In this document: positions 1-11,487 of the stretch, piece by piece | Numbering within the stretch: the first letter of the stretch is position 1 | How the letters are laid out: every line of letters starts with the position of its first letter | Assembly: GCF_001411555.2 (NCBI RefSeq) | Contig: NC_049901.1 | Span: 11,480,681-11,544,680 of the forward strand | Direction of reading: 5' to 3' | DNA from: Juglans regia | Taxonomy: Eukaryota; Streptophyta; Magnoliopsida; Fagales; Juglandaceae | DNA length: 64,000 bases | Position numbers and translations under genes: made by a program | The notes under the pieces: model-generated | What the model saw: the letters and a program-made list of their open reading frames with translations, nothing else | What the model was told of the DNA's origin: nothing | The model's database searches: none

Positions 1-386
1 AGTTGAGGACTTGCCAACTGAGGACCCCACCCTTGATGATCTTGATAAGAGGCAAACCAGTCAACACCTGGCTATAAGTACATTGTTGCCAAAAATTTAT
101 TATTTATATACTACTTGGGGAGAATTAAATGTTTTTTTTATAAAATATTTTTTTAGACAAACACTATGCAATAACTGGTGGGACACACAACTATCAAATC
201 TCTCAAAAAGTTAAAACTATCTCATCTCACTTCTACATCCAGACACATAAATTGTTAAAAACTAACTCATCTCATCTTAACTCAACAAGCTCGCTACTAT
301 TCAGAAACTATTTTAACTCATTTATCGCAACTCGTTATCCAAACGAGGCCATAATTCTTTTTATTGAATTAACACTTTTTAACTTA

Positions 387-417
<31 letters not shown>

Positions 418-480
418 ATTAGGATTAGACTCATCACTCATGTAACCCCTTTATCAATCATGCCACTATGAAATAATTAT
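1..480. other. AT-rich intergenic DNA with MITE remnant
   Basis: No gene is visible. About 230-355 holds the CTCATCTCATC-type text typical of the Tourist-like MITEs found elsewhere in the window, without clear ends. An (AT)n microsatellite lies at about 391-418. Confidence 0.5.
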
Positions 481-1853
481 GATTTTGTAACGCCCCAGCC
501 CCAAATGGGTTAGATAGTTACTAACTGTCACCTAGAATCATATCTCATAAGATAGATATAGACTCCAATTTCTCAATTACACATAGCTCTCATTGTTTTA
601 AACTAACTATTCTAAAATAATTTACTAGAAACTCCACCAAGTCTCAAAATAAATGTCAACTTTCCAAAATACCAAGTTAACAGAACAAAACAAATCTCCT
701 CAATAAAATCTCAAATAACCATGGCATTCTTTTGTGCGTAATCCACTGTGCTTAACTAATCTCGTCCATACTCTCTAAACTTAAACCTCAACTGAAATAT
801 TCAGATTATTTGAAAAATATTGTATAGATAAGGGGTGAGTTATTAATAACTCAGGAAGTAGAGAATATTTACTAGTACATAAACATGAGTCATTTACAGA
901 GTTCAGAATGTAAAATAAAACATGTAGTTTCTGAATGCTGGGACAAAACATGTTATATAAATATCAGAGCAATAGTTAAGAAAATACTCATATTCAAAAG
1001 TTCTATAGCATAACATAACTGAAGCTCATCATCATATAATCTCATATGATATAGTATTAGAGCACCATATAAGACTAGAGGCCATATTTAATCCTCGTGG
1101 TAGGGTTGTGCTATCCCCGGTGGCCGAACTGGGCAGAGACAGAAGTGAATCTTTCTCTTATCATTCTCGAAACTCCTAGTGTGCACACAGGAAAGACCAC
1201 ATAAAAAACCACTTTGATCCAAAATGGGTGTACTCAGACACAGAGAAGTTGGTACTAACACAAACAGAGACCACAATTTTACACCCATGATAAGGTCAGA
1301 GCAGAATATAGCAGAGCAGCAGTAGAGCTAGCTAGATAATCAAACAGAGTAATGAACAGAATCATATCATTTTCACATAATCAAAACAGATTCTAAGCAT
1401 TTTCACTTAACATGCACAAATTTTCAGATTTCATATTTACTTTTTTTGCGCAGGTCAAGAATAAAATGCAAAAATTTTGCTCATGTTTATACCAGTCATG
1501 ACAGAAAATACTCTATTTTATTTAGATTTCATGAGTATGCAGAAGACATAACTGAGGTTGTTTCCATATTACTTTTCAAAACAAACATGCATATTTTCAC
1601 AAATCAACCTTAATCCATTTCTTTTCTTTTATGTAAAGCCTAGTATAGAAATCCCGCTTACTTAGACTTTTTAACTTCTTTCAATTTTCTCACAACAGTG
1701 CTAAGGGAATATCAATTATTGCCTGTATAAAAATCACGTGCGTAAATTTTTAACTGAACACATACTTCGTGGGTAATGGGTTTTTCCGTTAATTTCTGGG
1801 GTGGGTGAGCGGGTGAGCGACGGTGGCTGTCTAGGGTGACAAAACATGAAAAT

Positions 1854-1872
1854 GAGAGAGAGAGAGAGAGAG
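1854..1872 (+). repeat. (GA)n microsatellite
   Basis: Run of GA dinucleotides inside the LTR. The same place in unit 2 (28,437-28,451) also has a GA run. Confidence 0.8.
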
Positions 1873-3607
1873 ATTACTGAGAGATTGGAACGCCGAAGTT
1901 ATGGCTAAATTGACGGTGGTGGAAACTTCTGTGCGTGATGGTGTAGCAAGAGGACGTTCGACTGATCTGGGTTGACGTGAAGCTTCTGGTGCAGTGGTGC
2001 AGTGGCCTGATTGATGGTGTAGCGAGAGGACGTTCGTTGCCACTGGTTCGTACATGGTGCAGTGGCCTGATTGCGTGTGGCCGTCCTTGATTGCTGTGGG
2101 GTGGAGGAGAGGAGATGTGGTTTACAGTGGGGCTGTGGCTGAGGCTATAGTAGGGGAGAGAGAGATGGGGGGGGTGATATTTCACCTTGTTTCTGGTGTT
2201 GTCGTGCTTGGAGATGTTGACTGCTATGGTGATTGATGGTTCACGGGTGGGCTACGGTGCACGGACGGCAAGTGGCTGGGTAGCTTGCTGAGGAGCTGTG
2301 CTTAATGGAAGAGCCAGTCTCTGTTTTCGTGAGTGCAAAACAAGGGCGGTGAATGTGGTACTTGTGGTGGTTTCTATTGTTTTTGGCCTCGAATGTTGGC
2401 TGGGTAGCGTGGGTCATGGTGCAGATTGGCAACATAGAGGGGTTGGGCAATCATGGTGTGGAGGGTGTTGCTCGGTCTCTGTTTCTCACGGTGATGCACA
2501 GTGGGACTTCCTGTGGTGGTTATTCCTAGCTTAGTCGTGCGAATGGTGGTGTTGCACCACCTCAGTGGGACCTTTGGTTGGCAACATTAGAGCATTGACA
2601 ATGGACTAACCAAATGCCAATGCAAGTCTATAATTTAGCTAGATGTAAAAAAAAACATCTACATTGGACTAGCTAAAAATCTAATGTTAAAGACTTTAGC
2701 CACAGTAAAATTAAGTTCCTGTCCAAATATAGCGAGTTACTGTTCATGGTTTATACTAGTATTTTATTATTTCATATACTTCCCACGTTATTTTCTCTTT
2801 CCTCGTCTATTTCCCTCGTTTTCATTTCTTCTTCCCGAAACACACATCTCCGTAGCCCTTCGCCTTCTTCACCCGTGAGCATCGAAGAGACCTCTGTCTT
2901 CTTCAACCGCGAGACGCCTTCTCTCCGTCGTCCTGCCGTCGTCTTCCAGCCCAAAAGGTAATTTCTCTTCCTCGCTCCTCCCTCCCTCTTCTCTGCGACG
3001 ATTTCCTCTCCCTCTTCTCTTTCTATTTTCTCACATTTCATGAAGTGATTGACACTGTGTTTAGGGTTTGCGCGGAACACTGTCACAAGGTTGCCTTGCC
3101 CGTGAATCCTCGTCCAAAGATTGCACATTTCCTCTACAAACTGAACTTCAAAATCGCGATTGGGGTATTTTCGTGTAACTGATTTGAGATTTCGGTATTT
3201 TGGTTTGTGATTTGGGTATTTGTCTGTGGTCATGCGTAGTGTTTAATGATTATGGTATTTTGCTTTGAGATTTCGGTATTTTGGTTTGTGATTTGGGTAT
3301 TTTTGTGCTGGAATCTGATTTGAGATTTGGGTATTGTGGTTTCTAAATTGGGTATTTTTGGTTTGAATATGGTATTAAAACATCTTTTATAGTTTAGAAG
3401 ATTAAGTTGACAGTAACCAAAAGATTATTTATAAACTTTGAAGAATTATAAAGGCACCATATATACCTAAATTTGCTGTGAAGTTTGCTCCCACGTAGTT
3501 GAAACAACATAAAGAACAAAGTGAGAAAGAAAAGAGAGAACTGAAACCTTCTTGAACTGAAAAGATGATACCAAACACATGCAGATAAGACTCGTACAGA
3601 CAAACAA

Positions 3608-3925
3608 TCATCACTTACTTCAATGTCCAAGAGGGCATTGAGGCCATCTGCCAATGATTCTAGCATGCATGCATCCTGAAAGGAAATTGTTCGATAAGTA
3701 TACTATGAACAAATATATATGTGGGTGGATGGCTGTGTTTGGTCTGCAGATGTTCATAAGTGATGAAGAACCAATATAGAGTGATAAAGAGAGATCAACC
3801 TAGCTTACCAACTCACCAGTAACTTTATGGCCGTTATTAGGAAGGACATAGTTGTTTCTTACACAGTAGAGCCTGAAGGAAGCTCGTGCAAGTTGGAAAG
3901 CATCCCATGTATGAGTTGATGAACT
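3608..3925 (-). pseudogene. Two exon-like fragments inside the transposon
   Basis: On the minus strand, 3,813-3,925 is bounded by TTGCAG and GTGAGT. In one frame it reads a peptide containing THTWDAFQLARASFRLYC. The block at about 3,619-3,675 is bounded by TTTCAG and GTAAGT and reads DACMLESLADGLNALLDIE. Canonical acceptor and donor sites around open stretches suggest two consecutive exons of a host gene carried by the transposon, in the opposite direction to ORF1. I do not recognise the source protein and no further exons were secured, so chance resemblance remains possible. Confidence 0.35.
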
Positions 3926-4404
3926 GCAATCCAACAGATAAATGAAACGCCATGTCAAGCTCATATCATATTATCTAACTCTTATTATTATTATTATTAT
4001 TTAAGGCCTTGAAAACCCTCCCCCTTCCAATAACGAAAATAAAAGAAAAATAAAATAAGAAGACACAAAGCAGCTTGTGAATCCCTTGCAAGAGTTAAAC
4101 ATATTTAATTGACCCACAAACTTCATACATATAGTCTGGCACTTATAGAGAGAGTAGTTCTGTTCGATTATTTATCTTGCCTCCAAACATGCACATGGAA
4201 ATTTTTGTTCATACATTGCCTCAAAAATTGTAGAGATAAACCTCACCATGCACCTACTTGGTAAAGATAATATACCTCTGTACCACCGAAAATAATGCAT
4301 GACGAAAATGGCAAGCAGCATAATAAGAAATTGCATTCTTCCAATATATCAACTAAATTATTGGATTGTTTTCATGGAATAGTGGATTATTTTTGTAATT
4401 TTAG

Positions 4405-4618
4405 TGGACTGTTTTGTAATTATTGGACTGTTTTTATGTGTAGAAGAAATGTTTGTATGTTTGTATGCTACTTTATGGTATATTTGTCTTTGTTTAAGAA
4501 ATAGGAGTATTATAGACTGTTTTGTAATTATTGGACTGTTTTTATGGGTAGAAGAAATGTGACTCATGTTTGTATGCTACTTTATGGTATATTTGTATTT
4601 GTTTAAGAAATAGGAGTG
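4405..4618 (+). repeat. Tandem duplication of about 105 bp in the transposon
   Basis: About 4,405-4,508 and 4,514-4,618 are near-identical direct copies. Both hold GACTGTTTTGTAATTATTGG, a GTAGAAGAAATGT stretch, and end in AAGAAATAGGAGT. Confidence 0.75.
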
Positions 4619-4916
4619 TTACATTCACTTGTTTTTGAGTTTATTTGATGCTTATCACAATATAGTTTTACAATGAAGTTAGGATTTCACCTTTAGATAT
4701 ATGTATATATATATATATAATATATATATGTTGCATTTGTGGAGTTCTATAGTGTTGATATTGGCTGTTTCAGTCACTGTTCCAAACTCAATCAGTGTAT
4801 AACTTCACCCAATCTGCTATAAGTCTGTGAATGTTGTGAATATGCTGGAATCTTGTGAATTTGGACTTATATTGGGTCAATTTTTTGACTCCTTGAAAAT
4901 TTCATCTTTTTCAAGG

Positions 4917-6007
4917 ATGGACACACATTTTGAGGATGACCAATTCTTCACCTCTCTCTTACAAAGTGGGGGAGGAGGTTATAATAGCACCCCAACGCAA
5001 CATTATAATGTTGTGATCCAAGCAACTACAACTGACGGTGAAAAGAGGCATCATTCAAGAAAAGTTCAAAGAGGTGCATCTTTCACTGTAGAGGAGGATA
5101 ATCTCTTCGTCTCACCTTGGCTCAACATTAGCATCGATGCGATAAGAGATACTGATCAAAAGTCAACTCAAATGTGGGAAAGAATTACCACATTTTATCA
5201 TGAATATAAAAAACCAAACATTGTTGACCGTTCTGAGGGCTCATTGATGAATCGATGGTCCACGATTCAAAAATTGACAAATAAGTTCTGTGCATATATA
5301 GCACAGGTAGAGTCATTGCACCAGAGTGGTACAACCGAGCAAGACAAGGTATGTAATTATTGGATTTTTAATCATGAATTTATGTTGGACTTATTTATGA
5401 ACTAAAACATATTCCTTCACCTTTATAGATTGAGAAGGCCAAGATGTTGTACAAAGAGATGGTAGGGTCTAATTTTACAATGGAACATTGTTGGTGTCTT
5501 TTGAGACACCAACCAAAATGGCAGCAACACATATCTACCTTTGGTAAGAAGAGAAAGCCACAAGAAAAATATGTTGGTGAAGTTGATGTTGATTTAGCCG
5601 AGGAGGACCTGGAGGTTCTTACTGAGAGATCTCCAGGCAAAAAAGTTGAGAAAGAAAGGGAGCGGAAGTCGATGGAAGGCAAAGAGGTAGAGATCAAAAC
5701 AGCGTTGGCTAAAATGACCGAGGATAGAGCGACGACCATAGAAGAGCGGAGAAATGCTATGTTGAAAGCAGATGAAAAAAGTGAGAAAGTATTTGAACTA
5801 AAGAAGAAGAAATTTGAACTAGAGGAGAAGAAATTTGAACTAGAGCAGAAGAATTTTGAACTAAAGATAATGATGCTAGATATACGTGGCATGAATGCCA
5901 TGCAACAAGAATATTTCAGTAATATTCAATTAGCAATTTTTAAGGATTCGAAGTCCCATTCCGGATGTACATCTACATCTCCTTCAACACCTTATGAAGG
6001 TGTCTAA
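4917..6007 (+). CDS. PIF/Harbinger ORF1 MYB-like protein, two exons
   Basis: Exon 1 runs 4,917-5,348 and exon 2 5,429-6,007, joined in phase 0 across an 80-base intron (donor AAG|GTATGT, acceptor TTTATAG). The product is 336 aa with no interruption; an in-frame ATG at 4,827 would add 30 residues. Around residues 60-130 lies a MYB/trihelix-like module (FTVEEDNLFVSPWLNISID ... MWERITTFYHEYK ... SLMNRWSTIQKLTNKF), as in transposon ORF1 proteins and their domesticated relatives often labelled NAM-associated or glutathione S-transferase T3-like. The C-terminal half is a Lys/Glu-rich coiled coil with repeated KKFELE units (about residues 250-290). In the family this protein binds DNA and helps the transposase. 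No transposase is seen beside it. An expressed host copy cannot be excluded. Confidence 0.8.
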
Positions 6008-6063
6008 CTTCTAGTGTTGGTAGTACAGTATTTTTTGAGAATTTAGTGGCTGCCCAGCCACAT

Positions 6064-6310
6064 GTGGAATGTAATTAGTGGACTGTTTTGTAATTATTGG
6101 ACTGTTTCGATGATTAGTGGACTGTTTTTGTATATTTAGTAGACTGTTTTGTAATTAGTGGACTGTTTTGATGGAAGGGTGGACTGTTTTGTAATTATTA
6201 GACTTTTTGATAGATTAGTGGACTGTTTTTGTAATGGCAATGAACTGTTTTGTAATTATTGGATTGTTTTGATGGATTAGTGGACTGTTTTGTAATTTTA
6301 GTGCTAAAAT
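6064..6310 (+). repeat. Subterminal TGGACTGTTTTGTAATTA repeats
   Basis: About ten degenerate copies of a unit like GTGGACTGTTTTGTAATTA lie just inside the right end of the transposon. Similar units occur at 4,380-4,540. Subterminal arrays of this kind often serve as binding sites for transposon-encoded proteins; that role is inferred here. Confidence 0.7.
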
Positions 6311-6585
6311 TTAGACTTGACAATGAATAGGCCATTGCCAATGCTCTCAAGGGCTGGAGTGCGGCCTGTCGTACGTGGGGAGGGGCTTGAGAGATGGTTG
6401 TTGTTGCGTATTGGTGGTCAGGCTAGCCATGGCCTCTCGGTAGGGGAAAGATAAGGCCATAGGCCAGGAGAGCTTGGCATGCGTGAATGGGCAGTTGCGT
6501 CTTCACTGGAGGGGGCTTATAAGGTAGTGAGGAAGAAATTGCTCTGAATTGTGGCAGTGGGTAAGAAACTGCTCTGGCCTTTATC

Positions 6586-6593
6586 TATATATA
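6586..6593 (+). promoter_or_regulatory. TATA box of the long LTR
   Basis: TATATATA followed by ACACGCTA and AAACCCTAACGAAAG. The unit-2 LTR copy keeps the same text (29,834-29,841), which supports a conserved LTR core promoter. Confidence 0.5.
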
Positions 6594-6945
6594 CACGCTA
6601 TTAGAAACCCTAACGAAAGTAAAGGGAGAAATCAACGTGGATGGAGTTATGTACGGGTCTAGAGAAGTGCTCTGATCCAAGAATCTCCAGTGTTTGCCAT
6701 ATTTTTATGGCCAAGTTCTCAATAATTTTCAATGGGCTTATTTGGTCTATAAATTATTAAATGGGCTTTAACTGATTTATTGTGCCCGAAATCACTCATT
6801 AAACTCAACAGGCCTTAAAATAAACATTTTAATTCTCGGGCGTTGTTAAAATTCCAGCTAACCAATGGTTATAGAGTGGTGGCTTATACAAGATTAACCA
6901 ATAAATCTTAAATGAGATTTATGAAATATTGACCCGTTAAACGTA

Positions 6946-7026
6946 ATTTATGACACGAAATTATTTGTCAAAGTCGTATCATGTGAACGCTAACCCTTCC
7001 ATGGAATTTTCACGTCCTAATTTTAA
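6946..7026 (+). repeat. Extra copy of the right-flank sequence
   Basis: Starting at ACACGAAATT this matches 15,217-15,293, 31,366-31,441 and 31,762-31,820 (AACGCTAACCCTTCCATGG is shared). It sits inside the LTR, where the unit-2 LTR has different text, so it marks the left edge of the 6.4-kb block inserted into the LTR. Confidence 0.65.
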
Positions 7027-7233
7027 GGCTCGTTTGTTTTCGAAGATGAGAAGAGATGAGTTGAAATTAAAGTTAAAAAGTTAAATAAAATATTATTAAA
7101 ATATATTTTTTAATATTATTTTTATTTTAAAATTTAAAAAAATTTAATTATTTATTTTATTTTGTATTAAAAATTAAAAAAATTATAATGATTAAATGAT
7201 ATGAGATCAGATATTTTCTGAAAATAAACAAGA
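7027..7233 (+). mobile_element. Tourist-like MITE with TAA target duplication
   Basis: AT-rich 207-bp element starting GGCTCGTTTG and ending AATAAACAAGA, with ACAAACGAG-like inverted ends and GATGAG/CTCAT subterminal text. TAA flanks both sides (7,024-7,026 and 7,234-7,236). The paralogous sequences at 15,291-15,293 and 31,439-31,441 have a single TAA and no insert, giving two empty sites. No coding capacity. Confidence 0.75.
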
Positions 7234-7259
7234 TAATTAACGCCGAAAGGTATTAACGC

Positions 7260-9379
7260 CTAAATTACCAAGTAGTACTAGGGGGACCACTCCAAATCAA
7301 GCATCTAATATTCTTGGTCAATTGAGTCGTGTATATAATAAAGTATATAATATTCATACTCTATATATTGGAATTAATGTTAAATAATAATGTATAAACT
7401 GATCGGAATAAATAATACATTAAAACAACACTTGTATGCAAAAAGCAGGAAAAAGTTTACTGCTTTATCAGCATTTATATTTGTAATGTCTGTTATCATC
7501 ATCCCATTGGTTGATAATTATATTTGTATATATTTGTAATACATTTAATACATAGTTATAGACTATAGTGATTTAGTTATAGTGATTAGTATCACTATAA
7601 TAATACATTGATACTAAATATATATAGTTATACACTATAGTAATTTAGTTATATATAGTGATTAGTATAACAATATAATAGTATTAATATTAGACTATAA
7701 GTTTTAGTTATAGTGATTTAATATAACTATATTAGTATAACTATAACTATAGTTTATATTAGACTATTAGTATTAGTTATATGTTAGTATTAGTTATAGT
7801 GATTTAGTATAACTATATTAGTATAACTACTAATGTCTTATGTACTTATCAAAATTTAGTAATAATATTTGAGTGATTTTCTTTCTTTTTATATATTATA
7901 TATAAAACTTATATATATAAAATATTTTGTATAATATTATTTTTGCATAAAATTTATGAATTCATCATAACTTCTAGTTCTATAAGACTAGAAGTTAATA
8001 TTTTAAATTTATATATAATATATGTAGTGGACTATAAGTAGGACTAAGTCTATATACATAATTATGAATATTATAAATTATATATATATATATATAACTT
8101 TTGGTTATTATATATATTGTTTTATAGTTGTATAAATATATACGAGTTGAGCTCACGAGTCGAGTAGAGCTTCATACAAGTTTGTTCACAAACATTAATC
8201 AAGCCAATTGAACTTTATACGAGTTTGTATTATTTAATAATTGAGCCTAATTTTATGTTTACAAACGTTCTATTTAATATTCGATTCGATTCAAGTCGAT
8301 TTTGAATATAATCGAATTTATTCAAAATCGAGTTGAATTCAAACTACCCGTCGAATAGCATGTTCATTTCACAGCCCTATGGGCAGCGGCTAAAAAGGGA
8401 ATTAGTAGGTTTTAGCAAACAAAAAAGGAAGACTAGTAGACCGATCATGATAATCTCATTCAATGTCAATGGCGAATGAAAACTTTGTGGATTCAGTGAA
8501 CTTGCAAACCTTTATTGTTGGCATGCTTTGCACGTTTTGATAATTTAGTTTTCTTTTAATTAGATTGCGTTTAAATTTTAACTTGAATTGATTTTTTTTT
8601 AATAATAATAATTTAAGATGATGGAGTGAGTTTTATAAAACTCACTTAAAATGAATTTAAATATATTTAAATATTAATATGAGTTTAAATATATTAATAT
8701 AAAATTATAAATATATGAAACCCACTGACATGATATAACCGGTTAAAAAAAAAAAAAATCGCGTTTCATTCTTTTCACATTTGTGTAAGAGCATTAGCAT
8801 TGGTTTCATTAAAAGTCTAGCCAAATATAAAATTTGATGAATTTCATCAAAATAGGGCTGCATTGGATTAGTCAAATAGATAAATGTGAAACTTTGAGTT
8901 ACAGTAAATCTATAGGTTTCTTCAAATTAAATTGAAGGTCTACTATTCATTTATCAAATCTATTTTTTATTCACTTTTTATCTATAAAGGTCTTTTTTAT
9001 TCACATTTAATCTCCAACCGTCTTGTAATAATAATGTAAGAATCAAATTAAATTATTAATCAACATATGATTATTATTATTATATTAACCATAATTAAGG
9101 CAAATTAACTTTGGTAGCATGCAAAAAATAGTAAAGGATCAGGACCCATAAAAATATTAATGTACGTAAAATATTGTTATAATCACGATGCATGCATGTG
9201 GAATTCCTATATTATATATATCCTCAATAAATTGATCAAAATCCTAGCAAATTGGAACTCGTCGAATATTAATATTCCAGATCATGATAGTCATCATATA
9301 AAATTAATAAACGCTAGCTAAAAGTCGAACGTGACTAGTTGAATAATCAAAAAGATTTTGATGGGAGTTATAATAGAGT

Positions 9380-9423
<44 letters not shown>

Positions 9424-10440
9424 CTACGACGTACGACTCAACCAACCCAAGTCAAGGCCATAATATTATATAATTAGAATAATATTAGATAAATTTCACT
9501 TCCCTCAATTGGTCATCACTACACGTGAACTTGTTTAATTTTTAGAAATCGGCTAAACATGATCGACCTCCAATTTGACTGCACGCGCGCAGATAATGAC
9601 AACTGTTATAACATGCAATATTTTTACTACAATTTCGTTGAAGTCGGTATACTTAATACTGATATCGACACCAAAAGACGACTCCTTGACACTGATAAAT
9701 TGTGGAAACATTCCTTTAATCACGTTTTGATGACCGCGTTCGTGCAGCTAGTCAGCGCGTTCAGATCATGCATGAAAGCTCGTGGAGTGTTTTCTGTGCA
9801 CAAAAGAGATATATGTATTCCACGTAAATTCTCTCTTAAAATGTAATAAATAATTTAAATATTTTTAATTTTAAAATAATAATATTAAAAATAATATTAT
9901 AATAATATTTTATTTAACTTTTAATTTTTATCTTAATTTACCTCATCTTAACTCACTGTCTAAACTTAACCTAAACTTTCCAAATCATTTTCCAAAATTT
10001 ACGCGTGTCCAATTAAAAACCATGCACGTACGTGTCTTAATCTTGTTGGTCATGATAAATAACTACAAGTTCAATATTCCGAGTTCATACGAGGAGTATC
10101 ACATTAATATTTAAGAAATGGTAATTATAATTGTAAATGTATAAATATTATACAATTATTTAAAAAAATAAATAAATACAGAACTTGTATAAAAAAATTA
10201 ATTTTAAATTTTAAATTTTATTCTTTTTCAAAATAACTATACAATACTTATACACTTCACAAATTATACGTAATATTACTCTCAACATTTATAGGAAAAA
10301 AACAAATAAAATATCAGGGTTTTCTTTAATTCGAAATGACCCCACAAGTCACTTTCTAGCTACTTCCATAATTAATCTCTTGACATATACCTTCAATGAA
10401 TCTGTCTTGCATATTGTAGTATCATCATTGGGGTAAGAAC
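7260..10440. other. AT-rich intergenic DNA, no gene identified
   Basis: Contains many ATATAGT/TTAGTTATA reiterations at about 7,540-7,840 and a (TA)n run at 9,383-9,422. About 8,788 starts with GAGCATTAGCATTGG, resembling the Harbinger-like terminus at 2,590, but no matching right end was found. A MITE-like remnant lies at about 9,836-9,977. A 95-codon open frame at 9,559-9,846 shows no recognisable domain and runs into the MITE remnant, so it is not called as a gene. Confidence 0.5.
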
Positions 10441-10449
10441 CACATGACC

Positions 10450-10457
10450 TATAAATA
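10450..10457 (+). promoter_or_regulatory. TATA box of the 59-aa protein gene
   Basis: TATAAATA lies 74 bases before the ATG at 10,531, leaving a short untranslated leader of about 45 bases if transcription starts about 30 bases downstream. Confidence 0.5.
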
Positions 10458-10530
10458 GATGGTTGCTTCTTTGCGATCTGCAGCTGGAAATTTAGGATTA
10501 AGATAATTAATAGCTGAACACCAGCCTGCC

Positions 10531-10710
10531 ATGGCTTTAGGGTCGCATAATCAACCTGAAGTGCTGAAGAAGTCTGCGGCGAGCAAAAAGGTTGGCAAGG
10601 GGAATTCACTCCCTCCCGTTAGAGGACGTATGAAGCGCCAGATGTTTGCCTCTCTTATCCAGAAGATAAAGATCATTCTTCTTTGCAAACGCCCCAGTCA
10701 TGACAACTAG
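10531..10710 (+). CDS. 59-aa basic small protein, paralogue of 34,541
   Basis: A 60-codon frame (stop included) with start context GCCATGG. The N-terminal half is Lys-rich (EVLKKSAASKKVGKG). It is followed by LPPVRGRMKRQMFASLIQKI and a short hydrophobic tail (IILLCKRPSHDN). The LPP-x-RG-x-(I/M)KR-x-(I/M)F core is shared with the 61-aa protein at 34,541, which sits on the same strand 24 kb away and also has its own TATA box. I recall small plant proteins with a PPxRGxIK core of unknown function, but cannot name the family. No signal peptide. Role unknown; the basic character would fit a nuclear or nucleic-acid-associated protein, which is speculation. Confidence 0.6.
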   Translation: MALGSHNQPEVLKKSAASKKVGKGNSLPPVRGRMKRQMFASLIQKIKIILLCKRPSHDN

Positions 10711-11340
10711 TTACTTCTTCTTCTTCGATCTGCTGCTTATCTGTACGTGCCCGGAGTACGATATATATCAACTTCTGTTTTGATTTCTTGCTAGATAAAC
10801 ATTTTTTTTTCTCCCTCTCTCTTTTTGTAGGAGCTACCATGCATGTTACCATGGATGGACGGATCAGATCAAATAATGTAGCATCAATCTTGTACGTATG
10901 TTTGCATTTTTAAGATTACCTAGTACGATCGCAGTCATGTACTGCGCTCGCTTTATATATATGTAGTTTCAAAGTAATATAATATGGATCGGCAGAATAA
11001 GCAGCTTGATCGATGTTGAATATATAATATTGTGTTATATATATACAGCTTTTGGTCTTGTGGTTTGAATATAAAACATGAAATTTCAAACTCTCGTACG
11101 TGTTCCAAAATATAATATGGGGCATATTGCAAAAAGATGCATGCCATACGTTCGTATATATGGATTCGAACTTATCTCATGCATGATGCCTTTACTGTTA
11201 AATATTATAAAACAATTTTTAACTACCATGCATGTTTTGCGTAGTGGAGATGGATAGCGCCTGGACTAACATATTCTAGCTGGGTACTGGAGTTAAGTAC
11301 TAATTAATTAGGTAATTAATTCTTCTGATGTTAAGTACGG

Positions 11341-11362
11341 CCTGATCATCGTGATGATCAGG
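11341..11362. repeat. Near-perfect inverted repeat
   Basis: CCTGATCATC and GATGATCAGG are exact reverse complements separated by GT, giving a 10-bp stem. Function unknown. Confidence 0.7.
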
Positions 11363-11383
11363 AAAAGCAATCAAACAAAGGTA

Positions 11384-11385
<2 letters not shown>

Positions 11386-11431
<46 letters not shown>
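11386..11431. repeat. (TA)n microsatellite, 46 bp
   Basis: Uninterrupted TA dinucleotides. Confidence 0.9.
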
Positions 11432-11435
<4 letters not shown>

Positions 11436-11487
11436 GTAGATACCCGCCCCAGGTAGCTAGGAAGTTAAACCGATCGAGCAGCAGTAC

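Larger units (their letters stand above)
2590..6346 (+). mobile_element. PIF/Harbinger-like DNA transposon, no transposase seen
   Basis: A 3,757-bp insertion with terminal inverted repeats: GAGCATTGACAATGG at the left and CCATTGCCAATGCTC at the right (14 of 15 paired). It is flanked by TTA (2,587-2,589) and TCA (6,347-6,349). The equivalent place in unit 2 (29,600-29,602) is a single TGA with matching flanks on both sides, so it is the empty site. The 3-bp target and the ORF1 gene inside point to PIF/Harbinger. No DDE transposase reading frame is visible between 2,590 and 4,800 or after 6,007, so the copy is probably non-autonomous. The right end has multiple TGGACTGTTTTGTAATTA-like subterminal repeats. 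Confidence 0.82.

Noticed and set aside
2772..3233. 153-codon minus-strand open frame near the left of the Harbinger-like element
   Set aside because: It is antisense to CT-rich, leader-like DNA, is Glu/Arg-rich by composition, and shows no domain or splice support.
8788..9060. Second Harbinger-like element beginning GAGCATTAGCATTGG
   Set aside because: Only the left terminus is recognisable; no matching right terminus or target duplication was found.
9559..9846. 95-codon plus-strand open frame
   Set aside because: No recognisable motif, poor conservation clues, and its 3' end runs into a MITE-like remnant.
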